Shown: positions 28,244 through 38,900, counted from the stretch's first letter. The stretch is DNA of 64,000 nt from Chitinophaga varians (GCF_012641275.1 NZ_JABAIA010000001.1:3224001-3288000); one strand, 5' to 3'. A program made the numbers and translations. The notes: generated from the letters alone by a model not told the origin.

Positions 28244-29836
28244 TTAGTTGGATTTTACCGGTGCAGAAGTGCCACTGGGGGTATTGAAGTCCAGTTCGTT
28301 CTGTGGTACGTCCCAGTAATCGAGGTAGTTATATTCGATAGTGGCATCGTTATCGAGTTTATTGTCTGATTTTATCACCCATGCATGCTGGCGGCCACCA
28401 CCTTGTGTAGCAGGTGCGGTAACGCCCCACCTTCTGGCATCATAGAACGCCACATTTTTGAGGAAGAGGCCAATTCTTCTTTCGCTGCGTAATTCTTCCA
28501 GTGCATCTGCCTGGGTAAGACCAGTGCCGGCTACATGTGGCAGTTCTGATTTCTGATAGTCGCGAACGTTGTCAATGTGTTTCAGTCCTTCTTCAATGTT
28601 ACCGAGGCGGATGTTGGCTTCAGCGATCATCAGCTCATTTTCTTCATAAGAGCAGGCAACAGGCAATTCTGCGAGACCGGTGGTAGTAGAAGCCCAGTCT
28701 CCTCCATCAGAAATTTCATAGAGGTACCATCTGGTGGCATATTGAGCACCCCTGTTTCTTTCGTTACCGTATGGTGCGTAAGGACCGTCTATATTACGTT
28801 CATAACGCTTGTCTCCAGCTTTAAAGTCCTGAACAAGACGTTCGCTGACATTGGCCCAGCCAATCTGTAAGCGATAAGGGGACCAGGCGGTGATGGAAAC
28901 CAGGTCATTCACATCTGCGCTGCGCATAGTGAAGATCTTATCGTCTTTGGATAAACCGGCAGTGGCCAGTGTCAGCACGTTGGTCCAGTCCGCATTGGTC
29001 ATTTGCGCCACTTTTTTGTTCACCAGCAGGTTTCTGGCTTTGTAGGTGGCAATATGCCGTTTCCATGCGTCGGGGCTTATTACGCCGCCTTTACCGGTAG
29101 CGGTAAAGTCCGGAATGAGACGTGGGAACAGCGCATTATAGGCACTGATGCTTTTTACTTTGTTCAGCTCCGCAACGCAGGCGTCGAAGTTGTCGTTGCC
29201 TAATTTTACGATAGCATCATGTGTAACGAACTCACTGTTCATCAGGGTGCCGTCCACAAACTTATCGGCCTGCACGCCGGCGATATAGATGGAGCCGATG
29301 CGGGAGTAGGCAAATCCCTTCCACCAGTAAGCAAAGGCACGGATAAGGGCTTTTTTGGTGGCAACTTCGTCAGCGCCGCCTGTCATTGACAGGTCGTCTT
29401 TTGACGTGATGTCAAGGATCAGGTTCGCCTGGTTATTTACAAAATAAAGAGCTGCCCATTCGTTGTAGAATGCATTGTCATTGCCGAAGGAGCGGTCATT
29501 ACGGTTTTTGAGCTCCGTACCTTGCGAACCTCCCTGGGGCGGGGTGAGCACCGTGCCGTTCGACAAGGTGATTTTGGAGACCTGGTTCACCCATCTCCAT
29601 GAAAAGTTACCGGCACTGATGGTATAGCTGTCTCCCATGACATCATGATTGGCCAGGGCTATCCACCAGAATTCAAGGCCGAATTTATTGTAGATGCCAA
29701 GGGTGCCTCTGATGAGCCCTTCTTCTGTTTTCAATACCGCCGGTGTTGGTTCATTCGGGTTCAACAGGTCCAGGCTGCTCTTGCTGCAACTAAAAAGAAG
29801 GGATGCTGATAATATTGTAAGGAATATTTTCTTCAT
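28244..29836 (-). CDS. SusD/RagB family nutrient-binding outer-membrane lipoprotein
   Basis: A 530-residue surface lipoprotein. The signal peptide ends at a lipobox, LLFSC (Cys 17), followed by SKSSLDLLNPNEPTP, the usual SusD opening. Tetratricopeptide-like helices follow, and the C-terminal region has RSERRIGLFLKNVAFYDARRWG, the characteristic SusD segment. It caps the SusC-like transporter encoded 18 bp upstream in the same operon and binds the oligomeric substrate. The substrate is unknown, and no glycoside hydrolase or peptidase gene is adjacent to indicate one. A terminator follows at 28192. Confidence 0.93.
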   Translation of the reverse strand: MKKIFLTILSASLLFSCSKSSLDLLNPNEPTPAVLKTEEGLIRGTLGIYNKFGLEFWWIALANHDVMGDSYTISAGNFSWRWVNQVSKITLSNGTVLTPPQGGSQGTELKNRNDRSFGNDNAFYNEWAALYFVNNQANLILDITSKDDLSMTGGADEVATKKALIRAFAYWWKGFAYSRIGSIYIAGVQADKFVDGTLMNSEFVTHDAIVKLGNDNFDACVAELNKVKSISAYNALFPRLIPDFTATGKGGVISPDAWKRHIATYKARNLLVNKKVAQMTNADWTNVLTLATAGLSKDDKIFTMRSADVNDLVSITAWSPYRLQIGWANVSERLVQDFKAGDKRYERNIDGPYAPYGNERNRGAQYATRWYLYEISDGGDWASTTTGLAELPVACSYEENELMIAEANIRLGNIEEGLKHIDNVRDYQKSELPHVAGTGLTQADALEELRSERRIGLFLKNVAFYDARRWGVTAPATQGGGRQHAWVIKSDNKLDNDATIEYNYLDYWDVPQNELDFNTPSGTSAPVKSN

Positions 29837-29854
29837 GATCGTGATTTTTTGTTT

Positions 29855-32800
29855 TTAGAAACCGAACGTTACGCCAATCTGTATAGACCTGAAGTTAGGG
29901 AAGGAATATACATCGATACCTCTTCTTATCGGATTGTTCACACGTGCACTGGCTTCAGGGTCCAATCCTGAATAGCTGCTGATGGTAAACAGGTTTCTTC
30001 CTGTAAGGCTGATTTGTGCGTTGTTGATGAATTTATTGGTCAGGTATTTATCCAGCCTGTAGGTCAGGGTCAGGTCGCGCAGTCTCAGGAAGGAACCATC
30101 TTCCACGAATACAGAGTTAGTGGTATTGGTATTGTAGAGACTGTTGTAGTACGCTACGAATGCACCTGTCTGACCGTTGATAGTAACTGGTTTTTCCAGG
30201 TCACTGCTGATTTTGTCAGCGTATAGCCATTGGCGTGTCTGGTTATAAACCTGGCCGCCATATACCCAATCCAGCTGGAATGACAGTGTAAGCTGGCCAT
30301 TGAAGGTAAGGGTATTGTTGAAGCTCATGTTGAATTTCGGAGTGGGATCGCCGATTTTTTTGTTCTCTGTACCGAACATAACGGATTTGGTAGTTTTGTT
30401 TACCACGTATCCGTTAGGACCTACTTCATAGTTGCCTTTTACAGCAGTGGCAGGTAGTTCATCCAGGCTGGTGAGCGGAGTAACGCCAAAGAAAGCACCA
30501 ATGCTTTCGCCTTCTTTCAACACGAATTGACCTTCGCCGGAACCGCCAATGGTAATAGGTTTGTGATTGGAGATGTAATCAACAATGGACCGTTGTTTGC
30601 CGAATTTTACGCCGAAATTCCAGTACATTTTTTTGCTTTCCAATACATCCAGATCGAAGGAGAACTGGAAGCCATCGGATTTAAGACCCAGCGCATTGGT
30701 CAGGATGCCGCTTGCTCCGGTGGAAGGAGACAGGTCGATAGCACGGATAACATTACTGGATTTTCTGGTCCAGTAAGTGGGATTGATGAAGATTTTCCTG
30801 AACCATCTGCCTTTGCTTAACTCAAGACCAAAGTCGATGCCCACCTCTGTTTCCTTGGATGTTTCCACGGTGAGGTCGGGGTTGTTCAAAGTGCCTTTGA
30901 GGATAAGGTAGTTTGAATTGCCGATAGCACCTTTTTCGAGGGTGATCTGGCGGTCATAAACACCTGGTTGTATACCGGCGGCGCCGTAAGCGCCTCTGAT
31001 CTTCAGTTCATAAATGCTGGGCACTTTTAATAATTCGCCCAGTCTGAAATAGGCGTCACCACGACCAAAAGTAAATGGTTTGGTACCACGGCCGAAGGCA
31101 GATGAATAGTCTACCCTCACACCACCGGAGATACCAAACAGGTTGCCATAATCAACGCGCTGGTTGACCAGATAGCCATAGGTAACGAATTCTTCGCGGG
31201 TTTCATCATTGCTTTTGGAAGCGGCGTTCGCCATCGTAAAAGGAGGGAAGGGAGCGAAGCCAACGCCTTCCATGATCACGTTGCCATATACACGTTTACG
31301 CCAGTCATATGCGAATTGAGTGGTAGTAGTGATGGGCACTTTCATGTTAAAGTCGCGTTCAAAGTCTGTTTTTACAAACAATGTCAACAGCGAGTTCTGC
31401 GTGGTTTCATTATCTCTGTCATAACGGAGTTTTCCGGTAAATGGATCGATTCCTTTGCCCGGAGTCAGTGTTTTTTCCTGATTATGAATAAAGTCGGAGA
31501 AGTCGTAGCGATAATAGTCAATACCGTATTTATAGTCTATTTCCAAATATTTGATAGGTTGATAGTTAAGGTTAATGCCCTGTACTATACGGCTTGTTTT
31601 AGCTTCGTATGTTCTGTTTTGGAAAGAGTAGTAAGGATATACGGAGTTGTCTGTCAGGCTGGTATTGAAAGGATAATTGCCGATGGAGTCTTTGAACAGC
31701 AGGTCCTCATATGGATAGGAGGCCATAGCAGTACCGAGGCCACTGAAGATGTTATTTTGACCTGTGATGGCGCCGGTAGTGTTTTTGGAAGTAATGAGCT
31801 GTGTGGTGGACCTGAGCTTGAGGTTCTTCAGGATGTCTGCGCCTACGTTCAGTGACAGGTTTGTCCTGCTGTAATCTCCGTTAATAATACTCTGCTGTTT
31901 GAGATTAGACAGGTTGAGTGCAAAATCATATCCTTCCCGGCCGCCTGAAATGTTGATGGAGTTGTTATAGGTAGGAGCACTGTTTCTAAACAACTGGTCA
32001 ACGTGGTCATAGGTAGGTTCCTTAAAGCTTTTATCTGTTACAGTGTTAGGAGTGATATCACGGTTTGGTTGTGTCCAGATGCCCCTGGCGTCCGGCTTGA
32101 TGCGCTTCCCGGAAGGATCGATGATGTAACCTTCTGCATCGGTGGGATAATAGTGTTTGTTAAGATATTTGAAGTTGCCTTTCAGCACATCGTCGAAGCT
32201 GGCCCTGGAGCTGAAGTTGACATTTATTTTACCTGTACGGGAACCTTTTTTGGAGAATAGCTGGATAACGCCGTTAGCACCTTGCGCACCATAGATAGTA
32301 GCGGCAGCCGCACCCTGTACCACTTCCACTCTTTCAATATTGGACAGGTCAAGGTCCGCGAGCCTGGAAGAGAGGTTGCCGGAAGAGCCGTTTTCACTGC
32401 TGCCGGCATTAACTTGCACACCATCGAGGAGAATCATCGGTTGTGTTCCACCAAGTGAGTTGATACCGCGCAGGATGATTTGTGCCTGTTGCCCTGGTTG
32501 ACCGGAAACAGACGATATCTGAGCGCCGGCTATTTTACCTACCAGCGCCTGGTCAATAGAAGCTGCTGGTACTTTGGGCAGGTCTTTTCCTGACAGAGAT
32601 TCGACCGAGATAGCAACTTTTCTTCTGTCGGTGGCTGCGCCCACACCGGTTACAACTATTTCCTGTAATCCTTTGGTGTCTACATGCATTGCCACATCTA
32701 CGCGGCTTTTACCACTGGTGGATACTGTTTGGCTGAGATAACCTACATAGGAGAAAACGAGAGAGGCATTGTCTCCTACCGCGATCTTATAACCTCCGTC

Positions 32801-33001
32801 GGGACCAGTCATGGTACCTGTTCTAGAGCCGCTGATACTAACGGTCACACCTGGTATTGGCGTTCCGTCTTTTCCATCTGAGACTTTGCCGGTGATCGTC
32901 CGTGTCTGGGCATAACTATGCACAATACTGCTGGCCACGAACAGCCATAAGAGTAGCAAATTTTTCATGAGCAATTTAGATTTGATTTTCTGAGATAACA
33001 T
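29855..33001 (-). CDS. SusC/RagA family TonB-linked outer-membrane transporter
   Basis: About 1048 residues. A signal peptide (MKNLLLLWLFVASSIVHSYA, starting at Met 12) is followed by a CarboxypepD_reg domain (ITGKVSDGKDGTPIPGV, about residues 36-52; SYVGY). A TonB box-like stretch LQEIVVTGVG (about 112-121) precedes the plug domain (about 125-235, with LRGINSLGG and MILLDGV) and a 22-strand barrel ending in FRSIQIGVTFGF. The first ATG (33001) or the ATG at 32968 may be the start; the latter gives the cleaner signal peptide. It forms a lidded uptake pore with the SusD protein encoded downstream. No anti-sigma or hybrid two-component regulator is adjacent, so its control is unclear. Confidence 0.93.
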   Translation of the reverse strand: MLSQKIKSKLLMKNLLLLWLFVASSIVHSYAQTRTITGKVSDGKDGTPIPGVTVSISGSRTGTMTGPDGGYKIAVGDNASLVFSYVGYLSQTVSTSGKSRVDVAMHVDTKGLQEIVVTGVGAATDRRKVAISVESLSGKDLPKVPAASIDQALVGKIAGAQISSVSGQPGQQAQIILRGINSLGGTQPMILLDGVQVNAGSSENGSSGNLSSRLADLDLSNIERVEVVQGAAAATIYGAQGANGVIQLFSKKGSRTGKINVNFSSRASFDDVLKGNFKYLNKHYYPTDAEGYIIDPSGKRIKPDARGIWTQPNRDITPNTVTDKSFKEPTYDHVDQLFRNSAPTYNNSINISGGREGYDFALNLSNLKQQSIINGDYSRTNLSLNVGADILKNLKLRSTTQLITSKNTTGAITGQNNIFSGLGTAMASYPYEDLLFKDSIGNYPFNTSLTDNSVYPYYSFQNRTYEAKTSRIVQGINLNYQPIKYLEIDYKYGIDYYRYDFSDFIHNQEKTLTPGKGIDPFTGKLRYDRDNETTQNSLLTLFVKTDFERDFNMKVPITTTTQFAYDWRKRVYGNVIMEGVGFAPFPPFTMANAASKSNDETREEFVTYGYLVNQRVDYGNLFGISGGVRVDYSSAFGRGTKPFTFGRGDAYFRLGELLKVPSIYELKIRGAYGAAGIQPGVYDRQITLEKGAIGNSNYLILKGTLNNPDLTVETSKETEVGIDFGLELSKGRWFRKIFINPTYWTRKSSNVIRAIDLSPSTGASGILTNALGLKSDGFQFSFDLDVLESKKMYWNFGVKFGKQRSIVDYISNHKPITIGGSGEGQFVLKEGESIGAFFGVTPLTSLDELPATAVKGNYEVGPNGYVVNKTTKSVMFGTENKKIGDPTPKFNMSFNNTLTFNGQLTLSFQLDWVYGGQVYNQTRQWLYADKISSDLEKPVTINGQTGAFVAYYNSLYNTNTTNSVFVEDGSFLRLRDLTLTYRLDKYLTNKFINNAQISLTGRNLFTISSYSGLDPEASARVNNPIRRGIDVYSFPNFRSIQIGVTFGF

Positions 33002-33802
33002 TTAAAGACAGGAATTCCCCTACCATCTACAGGACATGGCTCCGAGTTCAGTAAAGAATAAAGGCAAATTCCCCCTTGATTACTGTGGGTTACTCACGAG
33101 TACGTTTGCAAATGGCAAAAAAAATAACGCAGGCCTGGCATAGCCCGAAATGACAGTATAAATCTTAGACAGTATGTCTTTTAAAAAACGAAAAACAAGT
33201 GTTTCTACGATGCTTTTAATAACGCTTTGATCATAGGTTGTTTAGATTTTTTAGGTTGAAAAAGTTTCTCTATTCCCGTCGAGGGTGCAACAGCACAATT
33301 TTTTTAGACTTTATGATTATTTCGCCAATAATGAAATGGACTTGGTTCCAAACAATTCAGCAAATGTTATTGGGCAATAAGGATTAAATCAGATTTTGGT
33401 TATCTAGTCGCATGATCCCAAATATAGCTAAAACCCTGCTATTCAGCATAACACATTGGTGTTATAGAAAAGTTTACGGAAGATGTACATCAGCCGCAGA
33501 TGAATGTGCTGCGAAAATTGGAGGGATAACGGCAAATATTGAAGCACCTGTGGCAGATGTTAATACGGGAACGTTTAATCGTAGCCGGCGCTGTACTTTT
33601 ACATCATCAGCCGGAGAGGACCTGCGGATACATCCATTGAAAGCTACCCCAGAAAGATACCTGATCGAAGGCTTCATGAATACCGAAGCACAAGATCATC
33701 CAACTGTTAGTAACGTTGCCCCAAAAGCAAAATCGCCCGTTCAGTTTTCTGAGCGGGCAATTTCTTTCGTGTCTATTTGTTAATCTAAAATGTTCAATTC
33801 AA
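33002..33802. other. 800-bp stretch without a confident gene
   Basis: This lies upstream of susC pair 1. An uninterrupted plus-strand frame (33412-33783) and a minus-strand frame (33474-33677) exist, but neither shows a recognisable domain. The plus frame runs through a hairpin at 33735. A direct repeat of GACAGTAT occurs twice, at about 33152 and 33169, and could be part of the susC control region. The rest is AT-rich with no visible repeat. It could hold a decayed gene. Confidence 0.4.
33735..33766. terminator. Hairpin terminator, strand uncertain
   Basis: GCCCGTTCAG (33735-33744) and CTGAGCGGGC (33749-33758) pair over 10 bp with one G-T pair and a TTTT loop. T-rich sequence flanks both sides (weak on plus, ATTTTGCTTTT on minus). 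It lies 37 bp before the Imm26-like gene and shows that this gene starts at 33803 rather than further upstream. Confidence 0.6.
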
Positions 33803-34453
33803 ATGGCAAAAAAAATCGGGACAGGAGATATTTTTTACTGGAAGCTGGAAAGTCAGTCCCTGTTTATTTTCGGCAGGATTTTATTTGATGTGGACCTGCA
33901 GGTAGAGAAACCTGTCGGCAACAGCGAAAGTTATTTTACATGTTATACTGGTTGTCAGCTTGTGGAAATATATAGAGGGATATATACCCGCCCGGAGGTC
34001 CCTGATAAACGGGAAATACTGATCCCGAGAGTGTTTGTTTTCCGGATAGATGTAAAAGCCAATAAACTCCAATGGGGGAAAGCCGGATATAAGGCGGTAG
34101 ATTTCACTAAAGTTGAATTTCCCGAGGTAGTGGGAAATGCTTACAATGAAGTGAGGCTGATGAGAGGAGAGTTGTATTTTAAAACCAGTATAAAAGACCC
34201 GGTTGCACATCCTGGTATACTGCCAGGCGCAGAGTTCCCGGTGGTTATTTTGGATGCGGCGCTCTGGCTGCAGGGAAGGGAAGACTTAATTGAGGGGGAG
34301 TATTATCCCGAAAGCCTGACAGATCTGGATTTACACTACCATCCCCTGGTACGGCAACAAATTTATCACGACCTGAAAATCGATCCTGACAAAAGCTACT
34401 ATGAACTGGCGAAGGAAATGGGGTTTGATCTGGGGAGGTTGTATCGGAAATGA
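33803..34453 (+). CDS. Imm26-like immunity family protein
   Basis: A 216-residue cytoplasmic protein with no signal peptide. The N-terminus MAKKIGTGDIFYWKLESQSLFIFGRIL has the layout of immunity protein 26 (a GDIF-type start followed by an FGRIL strand), and the middle is rich in beta strands. The C-terminal 40 residues (DLHYHPLVRQQIYHDLKID...YYELAKEMGFDLGRLY) look helical and are not something I can place. Imm26 proteins neutralise toxins delivered by contact-dependent or type VI-like systems. No toxin gene is adjacent, so it would be an orphan immunity gene. The family call is moderate. Confidence 0.5.
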   Translation: MAKKIGTGDIFYWKLESQSLFIFGRILFDVDLQVEKPVGNSESYFTCYTGCQLVEIYRGIYTRPEVPDKREILIPRVFVFRIDVKANKLQWGKAGYKAVDFTKVEFPEVVGNAYNEVRLMRGELYFKTSIKDPVAHPGILPGAEFPVVILDAALWLQGREDLIEGEYYPESLTDLDLHYHPLVRQQIYHDLKIDPDKSYYELAKEMGFDLGRLYRK

Positions 34454-34480
34454 TGAATACCCACGTCCATAAATGAAAAA

Positions 34481-34511
34481 CGCCCAAACCTAGTAAAGCT
34501 AAGTTTGGGCG
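34481..34511 (-). terminator. Terminator after tRNA-Arg
   Basis: CGCCCAAAC (34481-34489) and GTTTGGGCG (34503-34511) are perfect 9-bp arms. On the minus strand they are followed by TTTTT, so this ends the tRNA transcript. It may also stop transcription from the gene at 33803. Confidence 0.8.
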
Positions 34512-34525
34512 AATTAATCTTTTAG

Positions 34526-34597
34526 TAGCCTCGTCAAGAATCGAACTTGAATCTGGAGCTTCGGAAACTCTTATACTATCCATTGTACTACGAGGCC
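34526..34597 (-). tRNA. tRNA-Arg (anticodon CCG)
   Basis: A 72-nt cloverleaf read on the minus strand: acceptor GGCCTCG paired with CGAGGCT (one G-U), D-arm GTAC/GTAT, anticodon stem AGAGT/GCTCC with loop TTCCGAA, T-arm TCAAG/CTTGA with loop TTCGATT, discriminator A. The loop gives anticodon CCG, reading CGG. The 27-43 pair is an A-C mismatch. CCA is not encoded. A terminator follows at 34481. Confidence 0.92.
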
Positions 34598-34645
34598 AAA
34601 AGGGAACGCGAAGGTACATTTTCTCCGGAATAATCCCAAATTACG

Positions 34646-35212
34646 TTAAAGATTGATATTACTTTTAAAAATTTTTACTGCTATAGCCAGCAGGATAACC
34701 CCGAAAAACTTACGCAACACCATCAGTCCGGCCTTTCCCAGCAAGCGTTCTATGTAATTAAGGCTTTTCAGGACCAGAAAAACTATCAACAGGTTCAGCA
34801 CAATACCGGCCAGGATATTGTACTCCCCGAAGTTGGCTTTGAGCGACATAATAGTGGTCAGCGTTCCGGAACCCGCGATCATAGGGAAGGCGATGGGCAC
34901 AATACTGCCGGACTTAACATCCTGGCCGCTCTTGAAAAGTTCAAGCCCCAGGATCATCTCCAGGCCTATGACAAAGATAACGATGGAGCCGGCTACCGCA
35001 AAGGAATGCACGTCTACGCTGAACAGGCGGAGAAACTGTTCGCCCACCAGCAGAAATAATACCATCAGGAAACCGGATGCCAGGGTCGCTTTGCCGGCGT
35101 CTATATGCCCCAGTTTCTCCTTCAGGGACACCAGCACAGGGATAGAGCCAACGATGTCTATTACGGCAAATAACGTGAACGCAATGGCTAGAATTTGGTC
35201 GATACTGAACAT
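34646..35212 (-). CDS. MarC family membrane protein
   Basis: A 188-residue inner-membrane protein with six hydrophobic helices. Family landmarks are IDIVGSIPVLVSL (about residues 18-30), SFAVAGSIVIFVIGLEM (about 70-86), the conserved SIVPIAFPMIAGSGTLTTIM (about 103-122), and RKFFGVILLAIAVKIF at the end. MarC was once linked to multiple antibiotic resistance, but its function is not established. It is transcribed divergently from the XRE-cupin regulator with 64 bp between the two starts. Confidence 0.9.
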   Translation of the reverse strand: MFSIDQILAIAFTLFAVIDIVGSIPVLVSLKEKLGHIDAGKATLASGFLMVLFLLVGEQFLRLFSVDVHSFAVAGSIVIFVIGLEMILGLELFKSGQDVKSGSIVPIAFPMIAGSGTLTTIMSLKANFGEYNILAGIVLNLLIVFLVLKSLNYIERLLGKAGLMVLRKFFGVILLAIAVKIFKSNINL

Positions 35213-35251
35213 GCGACAAATATATAACGTAATGCATTAGCTTTCTCTCCC

Positions 35252-35259
35252 TATATTTG
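35252..35259 (+). promoter_or_regulatory. -7 element of the XRE-cupin gene
   Basis: TATATTTG matches TAnnTTTG exactly and ends 17 nt before the ATG at 35277. No good -33 TTTG is seen. No CTTAAC box is present here, unlike in the two downstream operons. Confidence 0.45.
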
Positions 35260-35276
35260 TCCCAAGACCGACCTAT

Positions 35277-35861
35277 ATGACCGAGGACATTATCATTCAG
35301 ATCAGTAACAGGATCAAGGAAAAGCGGAAAGCCAAAGGCATCACCATACAGGAACTGGCCGACAAGGCAGAAGTCAGCAAAGGCCTTATCTCTCAGATTG
35401 AGAACAACCGTACCGTGCCCTCCCTGCTGGTGCTGATCAATATCATCCGCGCACTGAACCTCGACCTGAACGAATTCTTCAATGAAATAGACCAGCAGTC
35501 ACAACAATCCAGGGTCATCATCAAACAAAAATCCTCCTACCAGGAATTCGAAAAAGAACCAGCCAAAGGATTTCAGTACAAAAGAATACTCACCAAAAAT
35601 GTCAAACATTTCCCGGTAGACATCGTAATGCTGGAACTGAAAAAAGGCGCCCGCCGCTCCCAGATCGTTAAAACCGATGCCTATGAATATAAATATATCA
35701 TCAAAGGCAAAGTGGAATACCTGATCGATAGCGAGAAATATATCCTCGAAGAAGGCGACTCCCTCTTCTTCGACGGCCGCCTGGGACATAAACCCGCCAA
35801 TATCGGCGAAGACACCGCACAAATCCTTGTTGTCTATTTCTTCCTCGAAAACGAAAAATAG
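35277..35861 (+). CDS. XRE family transcriptional regulator with C-terminal cupin domain
   Basis: A 194-residue DNA-binding protein. A helix-turn-helix of the XRE type is at about residues 8-62 (KAKGITIQELADKAEVSKGLISQIENNRTVPSLLVL, read in pieces). A cupin_2 domain at about 105-190 has KGKVEYLID, LEEGDSLFFDGRLGHKPANIG and a hydrophobic end. Such regulators (PuuR/HipB-cupin type) bind a small ligand in the cupin and usually control adjacent uptake and catabolic genes. The adjacent SusCD operon and the DUF5690 gene carry a shared promoter-proximal motif that is the natural candidate for its binding site (inference). The His of SLFFDGRLGHKP suggests the cupin may bind metal. Confidence 0.92.
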   Translation: MTEDIIIQISNRIKEKRKAKGITIQELADKAEVSKGLISQIENNRTVPSLLVLINIIRALNLDLNEFFNEIDQQSQQSRVIIKQKSSYQEFEKEPAKGFQYKRILTKNVKHFPVDIVMLELKKGARRSQIVKTDAYEYKYIIKGKVEYLIDSEKYILEEGDSLFFDGRLGHKPANIGEDTAQILVVYFFLENEK

Positions 35862-35885
35862 ATAGTAAACTTTTTTGACGTATTA

Positions 35886-35952
35886 TATACAAATACTTAA
35901 CGTTAAATTTAGTATAACTTAACATTCCCATCATATTCGAACTTAACCTTTG
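35886..35952 (+). promoter_or_regulatory. Paired CTTAAC boxes and -7 element before SusCD pair 2
   Basis: CTTAAC at 35896-35901 and again at 35918-35923 (22 bp apart), each preceded by ATA or ATA-like sequence; the second has TTTAGTATAA before it. CCTTTG, a -7-type element, is at 35947-35952, 29 bp after the second box. The same three elements at exactly the same spacings occur at 40885-40951. An additional CTTAAC at 35942 abuts the -7 element and has no counterpart at the second site. Confidence 0.65.
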
Positions 35953-35990
35953 CATGGTAATAAACATTACCCCCCTTAATCTAAATTGCC

Positions 35991-38900
35991 ATGCAATCAA
36001 ACCTACGACAGGCACTTACGCAGCTATGTGCCCTGCTCCTGCTTTTGCTGAACGTAACGGCAGCAACAGCTCAACAAGCCATCACGGGAAAAGTCCTTTC
36101 CGCCGGCGACAACCAGCCGGTAATAGGCGCTACTGTAAAGGTGGCCGGCGCCCATAGAGGCGCTGTTACCGATGCCAATGGTAACTTCAACATCTCCGCC
36201 AATGGTACTGATATCCTCGAAGTAAGCTCTATCGGCTTCCTGACAGGAAAATATCCGGTCAATAATCACAACTTCATATCAGTGCTCCTCCAACAGGATA
36301 AAAAAGCGCTCGACGAAGTAGTGGTAACAGCACTGGGTATACGTAAAGAAGTAAAAAGGGTAGGCTACGCCGTACAGGAAGTAAAGGGCGCCGACCTTGT
36401 AAAAGCCCGTGAACCGAACCCCATCAACGGCCTGGTAGGTAAAGTGGCCGGCCTTACGGTAGGTGCGTCCGCTGAACTGCTGGCCGCTCCCATGGTACAG
36501 CTCCGCGGTAACAACATCAACCTTTACGTGGTGGACGGGGTGCCCATCAACTCCGATACCTGGAATATCTCACCGGACGATATCGAAAGCTATACTGTCC
36601 TGAAAGGCGCCAGCGCCTCTGCGCTTTACGGCTCCCGCGGCCTCAACGGCGCTATCATGATCACCACTAAAAAAGGCTCCAAAGATAAAAGAGGTTACTC
36701 CATCGAGTTCAACTCCAGCACTATGTTTGAAAAAGGCTTCAACGCTATTCCGAAAGTGCAGGACCTCTATGGCCCCGGTGACCACGGTAAATACGCCTTC
36801 GTGGACGGTAAAGGCGCCGGTGTGAACGATGCGGACTATGACGTATGGGGACCTAAATTTGAAGGCCAGCTCATCCCGCAGTATGACAGCCCTATCGATC
36901 CGGCAACCGGCAAACGTACCGGCACTCCGTGGATCGCCCGCGGTAAAAACAACCTGCAACGTTTCCTTCGCACAGGTATGCTGAGCACCAACAACCTCGC
37001 GGTGTCCGCTCATACGGATAAAGCCGATCTGCGCTTTTCCCTGTCCAATTCCTACCAGAAGGGTATTGTGCCTAACACGGCGCTCGATATCGTTAATTTT
37101 AATATCTCCGCAGGATACAGCTTCTCGCCCAAACTGCGCCTGGACGGGTATCTGAATTACAACCGCCAGTCCAGCGATAACTTCCCGGACGTGACCTACG
37201 GCCCCAACAGCCTTATCTATAATACCGTTATCTGGGCCGGCGCCGACTGGAGCATGGACGACATGCGCAACTACTGGCAGCCCGGAAAAGAAGGCATCCA
37301 GTCCATCTATGCTGAATACCAGCGTTACCATAACCCCTGGTTCATGGCGTACGAATGGTTACGCGGCCACCACAAAACAGACCTCAACGGCTATGCTAAA
37401 CTGACGTACAAACTGTCCGACAAACTGGAGCTGATGGCCCGCACACAGGTGACCAGCTACGACCTTATCCGCACAGAGAAAATGCCGTTCTCCGCGCACC
37501 CCTACGGCCGCGAAGAAGGAAAAGGCGACTACCGCGAAGACAAACGCTCCCTCTACGAAAACAATACCGACGTTATGCTGTCCTATGCCAACGTGTTCCC
37601 CCACAAAATTGGTGTGAGAGCTTCTGTTGGCGGTAATGCCCGTTCGTATAAATATAATTCCAGCTTCGTTTCCACCAACTACCTGAACGCTCCGGGATGG
37701 TATGGCTTCGGAAACTCCCGCGATCCATTGTATGCTACCAGTTACAGCGCACCTATGCTGGTGCTCAGCGCTTACGGTTATGTGGACATCGATCTGGGCA
37801 AATACGCCACGCTGTCCCTGACCGACAGGCTGGACAAGGCTTCCAACCTGCCGGTAACACATAATACCTATTCCTACCCGTCTGTTTCACTCAGTACCGT
37901 GGTATCTGATTATGTGCACCTGCCGGAAGTCATCTCCTTCCTGAAATTCCGTGGCTCCTATGCCAACGTAAAAGGCGGCTTCACCGTACCCACTATCGGT
38001 GCTACGCCGGAAGCCAACTACCCGTTGGGATATGGTACAGAATACCAGTCTTCGTATGATGGTCCCCGTTATAACATGCCGGTATACAGCGTGTCCCCGG
38101 TATATGGTAACCAGGCCGCTGCCTATTATGCCCGCGTGATCGCCAACCCCAACCTGCAACCCTTTACCAGTAAAGTAACAGAAGTGGGGATGGACGTACG
38201 GTTCCTGAAAAATCGTATAGGCGTGGACGCTACCTACTTTACCAACCTCAACGGGCCACGCATCTATACACTGCTGCTGGCGCCCAGCACCGGCGACTCC
38301 GCTTACCTGGTGAACGGCGTAAACACCCGTAAAACCGGTTATGAAGTGTCTGTAAATGCCACACCCGTTAAAAATCCGCGTGGCCTTACCTGGACAGTAA
38401 CCGCCAACTGGTCTACCTTCCAGGAAAAATACGTAAGCATCTACGGTGATTATAATAAGCTCAACGCGTACATCGGTGTGGGTGACCGTGTTGATAAATT
38501 CTTCGGTACCAAGTTCGTAAGAACACCCGATGGTCAGATCATTAACGGCCCTGACGGCCGTCCTATCGTAAACCCGACACAACAATACCTCGGTAATGCC
38601 AGCGCAGACTGGGCCTGGGGCATAAACAACAGCTTCAGCTATAAAGGGTTTAACCTCAGCTTCCAGTTCGATGGCCGCGTAGGCGGGCAGATGATAGACT
38701 ATATCCAGCAGCAGACTTTCCGTGGCGGCCGCAACATCCTTACTACGGAAGGCGCTATGGGAGATGCCCGCTACCAGGACTATAAAGGCGTGAAATCATG
38801 GCAGGGAGAAGGTGTGGTGATCACCAACAATGTGCCCATTCAATATGATAACAACGGGAATGTCACCAACGCAGACAAACTGCAGTTTGCGCCTAACACC

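Noticed and set aside
33412..33783. Plus-strand 123-codon ORF
   Set aside because: It runs through the hairpin at 33735-33758, has no recognisable domain and mixes unusual residues; it is kept only as part of the unassigned stretch.
33002..34597. Integrated island at the 3' end of tRNA-Arg
   Set aside because: The geometry (orphan gene on the 3' side) is suggestive, but I see no duplicate of the tRNA 3' end and no integrase in the segment.
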